Origin: Agathobacter sp. | GTDB lineage: Bacteria; Bacillota_A; Clostridia; Lachnospirales; Lachnospiraceae | DNA length: 5,151 nucleotides | Assembly: GCA_017936725.1 (NCBI GenBank) | Contig: JAGBEZ010000112.1 | Location: forward strand, 1-5,151 | Direction of reading: 5' to 3' | Shown here: piece after piece, positions 1 to 5,151 of the stretch | Layout: every line of letters starts with the position of its first letter | Numbering within the stretch: the first letter of the stretch is position 1 | Position numbers and translations under genes: made by a program | The notes under the pieces: model-generated | What the model saw: only the letters and a program-made list of their open reading frames with translations | Databases searched by the model: none | What the model was told of the DNA's origin: nothing

Positions 1-452
1 GTCCCAATCCCGCAAGTAGCGGTAATATGTGTATTTTTGTATACGTCTTTCATAATCAGTTCCGCTAACTGCACAGCGCTCATCTGGTACATCCCAAGGT
101 AATCTGTGACATCCATAAACACCTCATCAATCGAGTACACATGGATATCCTCTTTCGCAATATACTTCAAATAAATGGCATAAATATCTGCTGAGACATC
201 AATATAGCGCTGCATACGTGGTGGCGCCATGATGTACTCCATATTCTCAGGAATTTCAAATACACGGCAGCGATTCTTAACGCCAAGTCTCTTCATCGCT
301 GGAGAAACCGCTAAACAAATCGTTTTCTGTGTGCGCTCTGGGTCTGCCACGACCAGCTTTGTCGTAAGCGGGTCTAGTCCCCTGTCTGCACATTCTACGG
401 ATGCATAAAAGGACTTTAAATCTATGCAAATGTACATTCTTTGTTTTTCCAT
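1..452 (-). CDS. Y-family DNA polymerase, UmuC/UvrX-like (N-terminal part, cut by window edge)
   Basis: Translesion DNA polymerase that would copy past damaged template bases. Only the first 150 codons are visible; the rest of the palm, thumb and little-finger domains lie beyond the left edge. Seen directly: the first catalytic block YICIDLKSFYASVE with metal-binding D11 and an F15-Y16 pair where Y16 sits at the steric-gate position that excludes ribonucleotides; a fingers segment (LAVSPAMKRLGV, about 48-58); and the second catalytic block YSIDEVFMD with D109 and E110. The CATCGIG at the edge is the start of the usual GIG/GIS motif of the palm. The LKSFYAS block and the SPAMK segment resemble the Gram-positive UvrX/YqjW branch more than DinB. 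The ATG at 450-452 is chosen because AGGAGG lies 5 nt upstream. It is divergent from dinB and probably SOS-controlled by the operator at 545-558. A YolD-like or other accessory partner, if present, would be outside the window. The family is sure; the subfamily is likely. Confidence 0.93.
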   Translation of the reverse strand, partial: MEKQRMYICIDLKSFYASVECADRGLDPLTTKLVVADPERTQKTICLAVSPAMKRLGVKNRCRVFEIPENMEYIMAPPRMQRYIDVSADIYAIYLKYIAKEDIHVYSIDEVFMDVTDYLGMYQMSAVQLAELIMKDVYKNTHITATCGIG

Positions 453-457
453 TTATG

Positions 458-463
458 CCTCCT
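458..463 (-). promoter_or_regulatory. Ribosome binding site of the UvrX-like polymerase
   Basis: On the minus strand the hexamer AGGAGG lies 5 nt before the ATG at 450-452. It is a full Shine-Dalgarno match and fixes the start codon of the truncated polymerase gene. Confidence 0.85.
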
Positions 464-501
464 TTTCGTAAAAATCAGTTATAAAATCTTCAAAAATTCC
501 A

Positions 502-530
502 TTTACAAGTAATTTTGCTTTTGGTATACT
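502..530 (+). promoter_or_regulatory. Predicted sigma-A promoter of dinB (extended -10)
   Basis: TTTACA at 502-507 (5 of 6 matches to TTGACA), a 17-bp spacer, then TATACT at 525-530 (5 of 6 matches to TATAAT). A TG dinucleotide at 522-523 gives an extended -10. Transcription would begin near 537, leaving a leader of about 35 nt before the ATG at 572, with the LexA box at roughly +9 to +22. The hexamers and spacing are read from the sequence; activity is inferred. Confidence 0.7.
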
Positions 531-532
531 TT

Positions 533-561
533 ATTATATAGTATCGAACTGATGTTCGCAA
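533..561 (-). promoter_or_regulatory. Predicted sigma-A promoter of the UvrX-like polymerase, with LexA box inside it
   Basis: On the minus strand TTGCGA (556-561, 4 of 6 matches) is followed after exactly 17 bp by a perfect TATAAT (533-538). The predicted start is near 526, giving a leader of about 74 nt. The LexA box at 545-558 fills most of the spacer and overlaps three bases of the -35 hexamer, a position that would directly block RNA polymerase. A weaker alternative with a 19-bp spacer exists closer to the gene (TTGTAA at 503-508 and TATAAC at 478-483, minus strand). Confidence 0.6.
545..558. promoter_or_regulatory. LexA operator (SOS box), shared by two divergent polymerase genes
   Basis: CGAACTGATGTTCG has perfect inverted arms CGAAC/GTTCG around a 4-bp centre. 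It matches the core of the Gram-positive (Bacillus/Clostridium-type) LexA site, GAAC-N4-GTTC with flanking C and G. It lies between two Y-family polymerase genes, which are classic SOS genes. It covers the -35/spacer of the minus-strand promoter and sits just past the predicted dinB start site, one base before the dinB Shine-Dalgarno. LexA binding is inferred from motif and context. Confidence 0.88.
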
Positions 562-565
562 GAGG
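560..565 (+). promoter_or_regulatory. Ribosome binding site of dinB
   Basis: AAGAGG lies 6 nt before the ATG at 572 and supports that start codon. It begins two bases after the end of the LexA box. Confidence 0.75.
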
Positions 566-571
566 TTATTT

Positions 572-1798
572 ATGGATAGAGTTGTTTTTCACATTGATGT
601 CAACAGTGCCTTTCTTTCCTGGGAGGCTACATATCGTATGCGTGAACTTGGCGAAACCGAAGACTTACGCCTGATTCCTTGTGTTGTTGGTGGCTCTGAG
701 GAATCTCGGCATGGGATTGTTTTGGCAAAATCAGAATCCGCGAAAAAGTATGGTATCACCACAGGTGAACCACTGGTAGACGCCAGACGAAAATGCCCAG
801 GCCTTCGAACTGTCCCTGCGAATTTTCCAATTTATGTAAAATACTCCACTGCTATGATGAAAATATTAGAGGACTATTCTCCTGATATTGAACAGTATTC
901 CATTGACGAAGCCTTTGTGGATATGACAGGAATGCAGAATCTTTTTGGACCTCCTATTGAGGTTGCCCACAAGATAAAAGACCGAATTCATACGGAACTC
1001 GGATTTACAGTAAATATAGGGATCTCTTCCAACAAACTTCTGGCGAAAATGGCTTCTGATTTTAAAAAGCCCAATTTAGTACATACACTTTTTCCAGAGG
1101 AAGTCCCTGCCAAAATGTGGCCACTCCCTGTTTCTGACCTCTTTTTTGTCGGCCGTCAAAGTACAAAACGACTGCATTCTCTTGGTATCTTCACCATTGG
1201 AGATTTGGCCCACACGGATAAAAAAGTGATTCATGATAATTTAAAAGGCCATGGGGATCTCATCTGGGAATTTGCCAACGGTATCGGTGACAGCATGGAT
1301 GACGTAGCGAACAAGAATCGTAAACCTGCGAACAAGGGCTATAGCAATGAAACGACTCTCGCCTTTGACGTAACAGATCCTGCTCTTGCAAAAGAAATCC
1401 TGCTTTCTCTTACAGAAACCGTTGCTACCCGTGTGCGTGCAGACAAATCCTATATCTCTGTCGTGTCGGTTTACTTTGTAGATAATGAATTCCGCCACAC
1501 CTCCAAACAGATGACCCTAGACTCTGCAACCAACGTTACCAATGAAATCTATCATCATGTCTGCCTACTCTTTGACCAGCTTTGGAATGGCACACCAATT
1601 CGCCTTTTAGGCGTACAGACGAGCCGTGCCACTACAGAAAGTCTCCGACAATATTCACTTTTTGAAACGAGGGATGTAGAGAAACTATCAAAGTTAGATG
1701 CTGCGATCGACAAAATCCGTGGAAAATATGGAGAAAACTCTGTCCAGCGTGCCTCCTTCGTAAAGGCGGAAGCACGCAAAGAAGAGAAAAATCATTAA
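572..1798 (+). CDS. dinB: DNA polymerase IV (DinB-type Y-family translesion polymerase)
   Basis: Complete 408-aa low-fidelity polymerase for lesion bypass in the cytoplasm. Visible landmarks: catalytic block HIDVNSAFLSWE with metal ligand D9 and steric gate F14; palm motif YSIDEAFVDM with D112 and E113; GISSNKLLAKMASDFKKPN (150-168), a DinB signature; a helix-hairpin-helix thumb segment around FFVGRQSTKRLHSLGIFTIGDL, about 191-212; the linker into the little-finger domain at GYSNETTLAFDV (256-267), with that domain continuing to about 355. QYSLF at 360-364 fits the sliding-clamp (DnaN) binding motif, followed by a 44-residue basic tail (LDAAIDKIRGKYG region) of the kind found in clostridial members. 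The DVNSAFLSWE form separates it from the shorter E. coli-type DinB. Start ATG is supported by AAGAGG 6 nt upstream. It is preceded by a LexA box, so SOS induction is likely. Its TAA overlaps the stop of the convergent PAP2 gene by 4 bp. Confidence 0.96.
   Translation: MDRVVFHIDVNSAFLSWEATYRMRELGETEDLRLIPCVVGGSEESRHGIVLAKSESAKKYGITTGEPLVDARRKCPGLRTVPANFPIYVKYSTAMMKILEDYSPDIEQYSIDEAFVDMTGMQNLFGPPIEVAHKIKDRIHTELGFTVNIGISSNKLLAKMASDFKKPNLVHTLFPEEVPAKMWPLPVSDLFFVGRQSTKRLHSLGIFTIGDLAHTDKKVIHDNLKGHGDLIWEFANGIGDSMDDVANKNRKPANKGYSNETTLAFDVTDPALAKEILLSLTETVATRVRADKSYISVVSVYFVDNEFRHTSKQMTLDSATNVTNEIYHHVCLLFDQLWNGTPIRLLGVQTSRATTESLRQYSLFETRDVEKLSKLDAAIDKIRGKYGENSVQRASFVKAEARKEEKNH
1747..1777 (-). terminator. 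Possible hairpin terminating the addA-to-PAP2 operon, inside the dinB 3' end
   Basis: Arms 1747-1756 and 1768-1777 form a 10-bp GC-rich stem with an 11-nt loop, starting 17 nt after the PAP2 stop in the minus-strand transcript. In that RNA the odd pair (1753/1771) is a G-U wobble, whereas in the plus-strand RNA it is a C-A mismatch, so the hairpin is better on the minus strand. There is no immediate U-tract (TTTT appears about 10 nt later), so this is not a canonical intrinsic terminator; it could be a 3' stabilising hairpin or chance. Confidence 0.3.
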
Positions 1799-2322
1799 TG
1801 TTTGGCTTTCCAAATTTGGAACTGGCGAAATGCCCAGTCTACGCCAATCGCTACTAGAATGGCGATGGCAAATCCACCCAACACATCCGTTGGGAAGTGT
1901 ACAAATAAATATAATCTCGAGAAGCCAATCAGTGCCGCTATCACTACTGCTGGAATCCCTATTTTTTTGTTATTTAAAAACAAGGCTACTGCGGCAACCA
2001 TACTGTTAATCGAATGTCCAGATGGGAACGAATGTCCATGTGGACGGGAAAGTAGTAGTGTTACTGCTGTGTCGATATCGCATGGCCTTGGTCTTGCAAA
2101 TACGTTTTTCAAAATCAAATTTCCTAAAATATAGGTACACAGCATGGATAATAAAAGTTGCAGTCCCATTTTGCGATGTTTCTTAAAAAGCAGGCATACA
2201 ACACCGATTGCAAGCCACAGCCATCCATCATTTCCCAAAGATGTGATAAATAGCATAATACTGTCTAAAATCGGATTATGTATTTCCTGTAATGCATAAA
2301 GAATTGAAAATTCCCATTCCAT
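1795..2322 (-). CDS. PAP2-family membrane phosphatase (lipid or undecaprenyl pyrophosphate phosphatase-like)
   Basis: A 175-aa integral membrane protein with the complete three-part PAP2 phosphatase signature: K72-x6-R79-P80, P100-S-G-H103, and S135-R136-x5-H142-x3-D146. H103 would be the general acid and H142 the nucleophile that becomes phosphorylated, as known for this family. About five to six hydrophobic segments can be drawn (roughly 18-30, 33-47, 52-71, 104-117, 121-138, 147-163). Likely substrates are phospholipid phosphates or undecaprenyl pyrophosphate (BcrC-like), but the sequence alone does not tell which. ATG is preceded by AAGAGG at 7 nt. It is the last gene of the minus-strand operon, 11 bp after the foldase lipoprotein gene, and its stop overlaps the dinB stop. 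Confidence 0.92.
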   Translation of the reverse strand: MEWEFSILYALQEIHNPILDSIMLFITSLGNDGWLWLAIGVVCLLFKKHRKMGLQLLLSMLCTYILGNLILKNVFARPRPCDIDTAVTLLLSRPHGHSFPSGHSINSMVAAVALFLNNKKIGIPAVVIAALIGFSRLYLFVHFPTDVLGGFAIAILVAIGVDWAFRQFQIWKAKH

Positions 2323-2333
2323 ACCATTTCCTC

Positions 2334-3335
2334 TTATTCTGTAAAGTGTTTTTCGTAAATCTCAAAAAAACTATTGGTGGTAATGTCTCCAGAAGTATCG
2401 ATTTCGATGCTCTCCCACACGTTTTCGTTTAGTTCGAACTCAGAAGTTTCCACGAATTCCAAAAATCTATCGTCAAACTGTTCTTTTCTTCTTTTAACGA
2501 TGATATTTTTCTTATTTTCTTCAGTCAGTTCTTCGTCAAACTTATCCAAACATTTGATGAAATAATAGCCAGTTTCTGTGGTTATCATGCCTGACACCTC
2601 ATCATTGTCTAAGTGGAAAGCGACATCTTCTACCGCCTGTGGAGCCTCGCCCCTAGCCAGATTCTCTGCTGATATATCCGTCTCGCTATAGGTACTGGCA
2701 AGCGTTTCAAATTTCCCTCCACTGGCAAGCTTTTGCTGTACCAAACGTGCAGTTTCTTCTTTGGTAATGAAGATCTTCTGAATGCGAATCACGCGCGCTT
2801 CGTCATCACTTACCTCTTCATCTGCGCCTTGTGTCAACGTGTTATAGAGTTTCTGTGCGAGTGCGTATTTTTCATAAATATCTTCTAATTTATTCTTTTT
2901 AATGCCTATATATGAGAGTTCCTTTTTACTCAAAGATTCATAGTATTCCTTTGCTGCGGCCGATACTTTTTTCTGTTCTGCCTCAGTCAGAGAAATTTCC
3001 TGCTGCTTTGCCAGTTGCTCCATACACATGATATTGGCCAGTTCCGAAAGTGTCACATCTTTGACATAGTCTTCTAAAGAATCCGCATCTTCCTTCTCGC
3101 CCAAATCATATTCCCATAAATCCAGACCATAAGTATTTCCATAGATGTTCTGGTAATTGCATAAATATAATCGAGCTTCTTCCTTTGAGCATTTATCTCC
3201 ATTAATGGAAAATACATGGTTTCGTCCTACGATATTCATGTCAAAGACGATTTCGGTATTTCCTATGGTGCACCCTGTTAATGTCCCGGAAACAAGCGTC
3301 ACAGCAAGACATAACATTGCTAATTTTCTTTTCAT
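2334..3335 (-). CDS. PrsA/PpiC-like lipoprotein with a parvulin-type domain (catalytic histidines replaced)
   Basis: A 333-aa exported lipoprotein. A basic start (MKRK), hydrophobic core and lipobox L19-T-G-C22 form a type II signal peptide, so the mature protein would be anchored outside the membrane through C22. Residues about 40-175 are charged and helical, resembling the SurA/PrsA N-terminal chaperone part. Residues about 181-265 fit a rotamase (parvulin) fold: KFETLASTYSETD, a VEDVAFHLDNDEVSGMITTETGYYFIK stretch (about 235-261) matching the usual 'aF.L..gevs..v.t..GyhiIk' pattern. The common histidines are missing: K187 stands where RHILV-type proteins have His, and Y258 where GYH is usual, so isomerase activity is doubtful and a chaperone role is more likely. 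Acidic C-terminal tail. The start lies 3 bp after the stop of the acidic gene, whose last codons carry the ribosome binding site (GAAGGA), suggesting translational coupling. Confidence 0.88.
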   Translation of the reverse strand: MKRKLAMLCLAVTLVSGTLTGCTIGNTEIVFDMNIVGRNHVFSINGDKCSKEEARLYLCNYQNIYGNTYGLDLWEYDLGEKEDADSLEDYVKDVTLSELANIMCMEQLAKQQEISLTEAEQKKVSAAAKEYYESLSKKELSYIGIKKNKLEDIYEKYALAQKLYNTLTQGADEEVSDDEARVIRIQKIFITKEETARLVQQKLASGGKFETLASTYSETDISAENLARGEAPQAVEDVAFHLDNDEVSGMITTETGYYFIKCLDKFDEELTEENKKNIIVKRRKEQFDDRFLEFVETSEFELNENVWESIEIDTSGDITTNSFFEIYEKHFTE

Positions 3336-3338
3336 TTC

Positions 3339-3602
3339 TTATCCTTCTACAATTAAAAATCTTCCGCTTGGAAGTTCAAATACTTCACTGGCTTCTAAAA
3401 TGTCTTCGTCAGACATGCCAGCAATATCCGTTCCTGCTTCTTCAAAATATTCTTTTACTTCTCTAAAGTTTTTGCATACGACAGCCATGCAATCCTCTAA
3501 AAATTCTTCTGCTTCTTCTAAACTTTCCGCTACATTTTCAGAAAAAAGCTGTCCCTGATTCTCAAGAAATACTTCTAAAACTTCATCATCGTAATTATAC
3601 AT
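3339..3602 (-). CDS. Small highly acidic protein of unknown function
   Basis: An 87-aa protein I cannot assign to a function. It has 25 acidic residues (19 Glu, 6 Asp) against 4 Lys/Arg, no signal peptide and no membrane segment, so it is probably a soluble cytoplasmic protein. Alternating helical stretches (7-14, 24-55 with many EE pairs, 64-76) end in a hydrophobic strand-like tail, GRFLIVEG. Two cysteines, C38 and C43, are spaced by four residues. The reading frame is convincing as a gene: AGGAGG 7 nt before the ATG, 30 bp after maf and 3 bp before the lipoprotein gene, all on one strand. The overall look is that of a small conserved clostridial protein. It is far too short to be an enzyme of the glyoxalase type, a label that small proteins like this can pick up. 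Confidence 0.82.
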   Translation of the reverse strand: MYNYDDEVLEVFLENQGQLFSENVAESLEEAEEFLEDCMAVVCKNFREVKEYFEEAGTDIAGMSDEDILEASEVFELPSGRFLIVEG

Positions 3603-3609
3603 AGAAAAA

Positions 3610-3615
3610 CCTCCT
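3610..3615 (-). promoter_or_regulatory. Strong ribosome binding site of the 87-aa acidic gene
   Basis: AGGAGG on the minus strand, 7 nt before the ATG at 3600-3602, in the 30-bp gap after maf. It is the main evidence that this unassigned small frame is translated, and its strength suggests higher expression than the neighbours, which have weaker sites. Confidence 0.82.
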
Positions 3616-3632
3616 GTTTTGTTACGGCTAGT

Positions 3633-4259
3633 TTACCACAAATAGATATCTATGCCAATCCTTTTTAGTTCCTGATAAATACGTGTGATAGGAAGCCCAA
3701 CTACATTGTTGTAATCCCCATCAATTTTTTCAATGTAAATTGCGCACTTGCCTTGGATTCCATAGCTTCCTGCTTTGTCCATAGGCTCTCCTGTGGCAAT
3801 ATAACGATCGATTTCCTGCTCTGTCATCTTGTGCATTTTTACATCGGTTTTCTCATAGAAAACCAACTCTCCCGCACGTCCAGACTTATCGATAAGCACC
3901 AGTGTTACGCCTGTAAATACACTATGGGTATTTCCTGAAAGCATGGAAAGCATTCGTTTCGCGTCTGCTTCATCTACTGGTTTTCCAAGGATTTTGCCAT
4001 CATAAGCCACGACAGTGTCTGCACCGATGACTAAAATATCCGATGGTGTTGTTATATCTTTATGCTCCATTGCGTAGGATGATACCATTGCCGCGACTTC
4101 TTCTGCTTTTTGTTTGGAAAGCTCCATTACCACTTCTTCTGGAATCGATTTTGTGATAATTTCCTCTCCCTTCGCTGGGCAGATTTCAAATTCCAATCCA
4201 ATCTGTTCGAGAAGTTCCTTTCTTCTTGGGGATTGCGACGCTAATATAATCTGACTCAT
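3633..4259 (-). CDS. maf: Maf-family nucleoside triphosphate pyrophosphatase (dTTP/UTP-type)
   Basis: A 208-aa cytoplasmic enzyme that hydrolyses nucleoside triphosphates to monophosphate and pyrophosphate; the family cleans modified nucleotides from the pool and in some bacteria affects cell division. Signature motifs in order: LASQSPRRKELLEQIG (6-21), the nucleotide-binding N-terminus; E33; SKQKAEE (48-54); IGADTVV with catalytic-base candidate D81; GKILGKP (88-94); DKAGSYGIQG (161-170); GDYNNVVGLP (181-190). The R12-R13 pair, K in SKQKA and Q169 in YGIQG fit the YhdE-type (dTTP/UTP) rather than the YceF-type group. It is slightly longer than typical members (about 190 aa), with extra residues near 57-73. 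Start ATG has GGGAG about 9 nt upstream, inside the end of addA; the gap to addA is only 4 bp, so co-transcription and coupling are likely. Confidence 0.95.
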   Translation of the reverse strand: MSQIILASQSPRRKELLEQIGLEFEICPAKGEEIITKSIPEEVVMELSKQKAEEVAAMVSSYAMEHKDITTPSDILVIGADTVVAYDGKILGKPVDEADAKRMLSMLSGNTHSVFTGVTLVLIDKSGRAGELVFYEKTDVKMHKMTEQEIDRYIATGEPMDKAGSYGIQGKCAIYIEKIDGDYNNVVGLPITRIYQELKRIGIDIYLW

Positions 4260-4263
4260 TTTC

Positions 4264-5151
4264 TTAGTCTCCCTTTGCTTTCATTTCTGATTCACATAAA
4301 TGAATCGTTTCATCTAATCGGAACGAATAGATAAAGCTTTCTGTACTTTCTATTTTTCTCTCTGCTGTAGAAAAAATACGGCACAGTGCCTGCGCATATA
4401 GTTCTAACTGTCTTTGGTATCGCTGCACCAATTCCTCTGCTTTTTCCACACGGTCTGTCTTGTAATCCAGCAAAATAATCCGTCCATCTTCTATCCAGAA
4501 TACGTCGATAATACCCTGCAAGAGCACCCCTTCATAATCCATAACAAATGGTTTTTCACGGAACAAATCTCCTCGTCTTTCCGCCTTGGCCATGCGAAGT
4601 GCAATCGGTGACTGGAAGAATGCGAGTAATTTGTATGGACGAATCAATTCACGCTGTTCTTCTGGTAAAAGATTTGGGACCATAGCATCTAGTTGCTGAT
4701 TGATATAGTCTAGCACCGCCTGTTTCGATGTCTGGTCTACCCCTAAAAATGCTGCAAAATCCATACACTCCATCACACGATGCACTGCGGTACCATACAA
4801 AGCACCTTTGTGTTCTCCTGTTGCGGTAAATGGACCCGACTCACTCTTTGTTTGTGCAAACTCTGGCACATAAGATTCTCTCTCTTCAAGCAAAAAGTCT
4901 GGTACTTCTACTTCTCCTTCTGTGCGATCGTAGTTTTCTACCATAGAATCGTGTTTTAACTCAGAAACCGAATATTTGCTTTTTCTCGTTTCATCCTGTT
5001 TGTATGGATACTCATAGGCAAAGTGCGACTTATACTGCTCGACTAGGCTTTTGTCTGCATGACGAATCTGTTCAACTAAAGCATCTTTTGCGATTTTCTT
5101 TGCCGCAAGTTCTTTTGCAGTAGCCACTACCAGCTCCTCTGCATTTACAAA
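4264..5151 (-). CDS. addA: AddA (RexA) helicase-nuclease subunit, C-terminal nuclease part (5' end outside window)
   Basis: The frame is open through the right edge, so this is the 3' part of a larger gene; 295 codons are visible (numbered from the codon at 5149-5151), about a quarter of a usual AddA of roughly 1200 aa. AddAB processes double-strand breaks by unwinding and resecting DNA up to a Chi site and loading RecA. Visible: the YSVSELK segment near 60-66, typical of AddA before the nuclease; GTAVHRVME (about 120-128, conserved His124); GIIDVFW with D216; LLDYKTDRV with D229 and K231, the PD-(D/E)XK nuclease core; and QRQLELYAQAL (246-256) with the RecB-nuclease Q248 and Y252. All expected nuclease residues are present. 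The helicase motifs, and probably addB, lie upstream beyond the window. The GTG at 5125-5127 is an internal valine codon, not a start. It heads the visible part of a tightly packed operon, with maf 4 bp downstream. Confidence 0.95.
   Translation of the reverse strand, partial: FVNAEELVVATAKELAAKKIAKDALVEQIRHADKSLVEQYKSHFAYEYPYKQDETRKSKYSVSELKHDSMVENYDRTEGEVEVPDFLLEERESYVPEFAQTKSESGPFTATGEHKGALYGTAVHRVMECMDFAAFLGVDQTSKQAVLDYINQQLDAMVPNLLPEEQRELIRPYKLLAFFQSPIALRMAKAERRGDLFREKPFVMDYEGVLLQGIIDVFWIEDGRIILLDYKTDRVEKAEELVQRYQRQLELYAQALCRIFSTAERKIESTESFIYSFRLDETIHLCESEMKAKGD

Noticed and set aside
1241..1779. Minus-strand open frames within dinB
   Set aside because: They are shadows of a complete, motif-rich polymerase gene.
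1809..1820. 12-bp perfect palindrome TCCAAATTTGGA just after the dinB stop
   Set aside because: There is no loop and no T-tract after it, it lies in the PAP2 coding region, and a palindrome of this length can occur by chance; not a convincing terminator or operator.
1957..1985. T-run and weak TTGTT/AACAA stem as a dinB terminator
   Set aside because: The stem is short and AT-only and the T-run precedes rather than follows it in the dinB direction.
1802..2134. A 110-codon open frame on the plus strand after dinB
   Set aside because: It is the antisense of the PAP2 gene, which has complete catalytic motifs; the plus-strand product has no recognisable pattern.
2431..2440. Perfect palindrome AGTTCGAACT, resembling LexA half-sites in reverse order
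   Set aside because: The half-sites are inverted relative to the LexA site (GTTC then GAAC with no gap) and it lies inside the lipoprotein coding region.
3157..3558. Plus-strand open frames over the lipoprotein and acidic genes
   Set aside because: Ser/Phe-rich translation typical of the antisense of Glu/Lys-rich genes; it crosses two well-supported minus-strand genes.
3339..3602. A glyoxalase assignment for the 87-aa protein
   Set aside because: At 87 residues, without the metal-ligand pattern of glyoxalase folds and with extreme acidity, such a label would not be supported by the sequence.
5125..5127. GTG as a possible start codon of the addA-like gene
   Set aside because: The frame continues without a stop to the window edge (F V N A E E L V before the GTG), and the visible protein is only the C-terminal nuclease part of AddA, so the valine codon is internal.

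Overview
The window looks like chromosomal DNA from a low-GC Firmicute of class Clostridia, most likely a Lachnospiraceae-type gut anaerobe. This is inferred from an AddA-type (not RecB) nuclease, strong AGGAGG ribosome binding sites, a Gram-positive LexA operator (CGAAC-N4-GTTCG), a PrsA-like lipoprotein and the clostridial form of DinB. No rRNA, tRNA, CRISPR array, insertion sequence or phage gene is visible. Genus cannot be settled from the sequence alone.

Left part (1-1798): two Y-family translesion DNA polymerases stand head to head. On the minus strand is the N-terminal 150 codons of a UmuC/UvrX-like polymerase that runs off the left edge. On the plus strand is a complete DinB-type polymerase of 408 aa. 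The 119-bp gap between them (453-571) holds a perfect LexA box at 545-558 and two good sigma-A-type promoters whose -10 hexamers lie 2 bp apart. The box sits inside the promoter of the minus-strand gene and just downstream of the predicted start of dinB transcription, so one operator could repress both polymerases.

Right part (5151 down to 1795, all minus strand): five genes packed with gaps of 3 to 30 bp, in transcription order: addA (3' end only, nuclease domain), maf (nucleotide pyrophosphatase), an 87-aa very acidic protein of unknown function, a PrsA/PpiC-like lipoprotein whose parvulin domain lacks the usual histidines, and a PAP2-family membrane phosphatase. The spacing suggests one operon whose promoter lies upstream of the window. 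Its last gene converges on dinB with a 4-bp overlap of the stop codons, so there is no intergenic terminator.

Functionally the window combines genome maintenance (two lesion-bypass polymerases, AddA end processing, Maf removal of unwanted nucleotides) with cell-envelope functions (lipoprotein foldase, lipid phosphatase). Most genes belong to recognised families and I see no convincing new multi-gene system. The best leads are the shared LexA-controlled divergent promoter, the histidine-less parvulin and the uncharacterised acidic protein.
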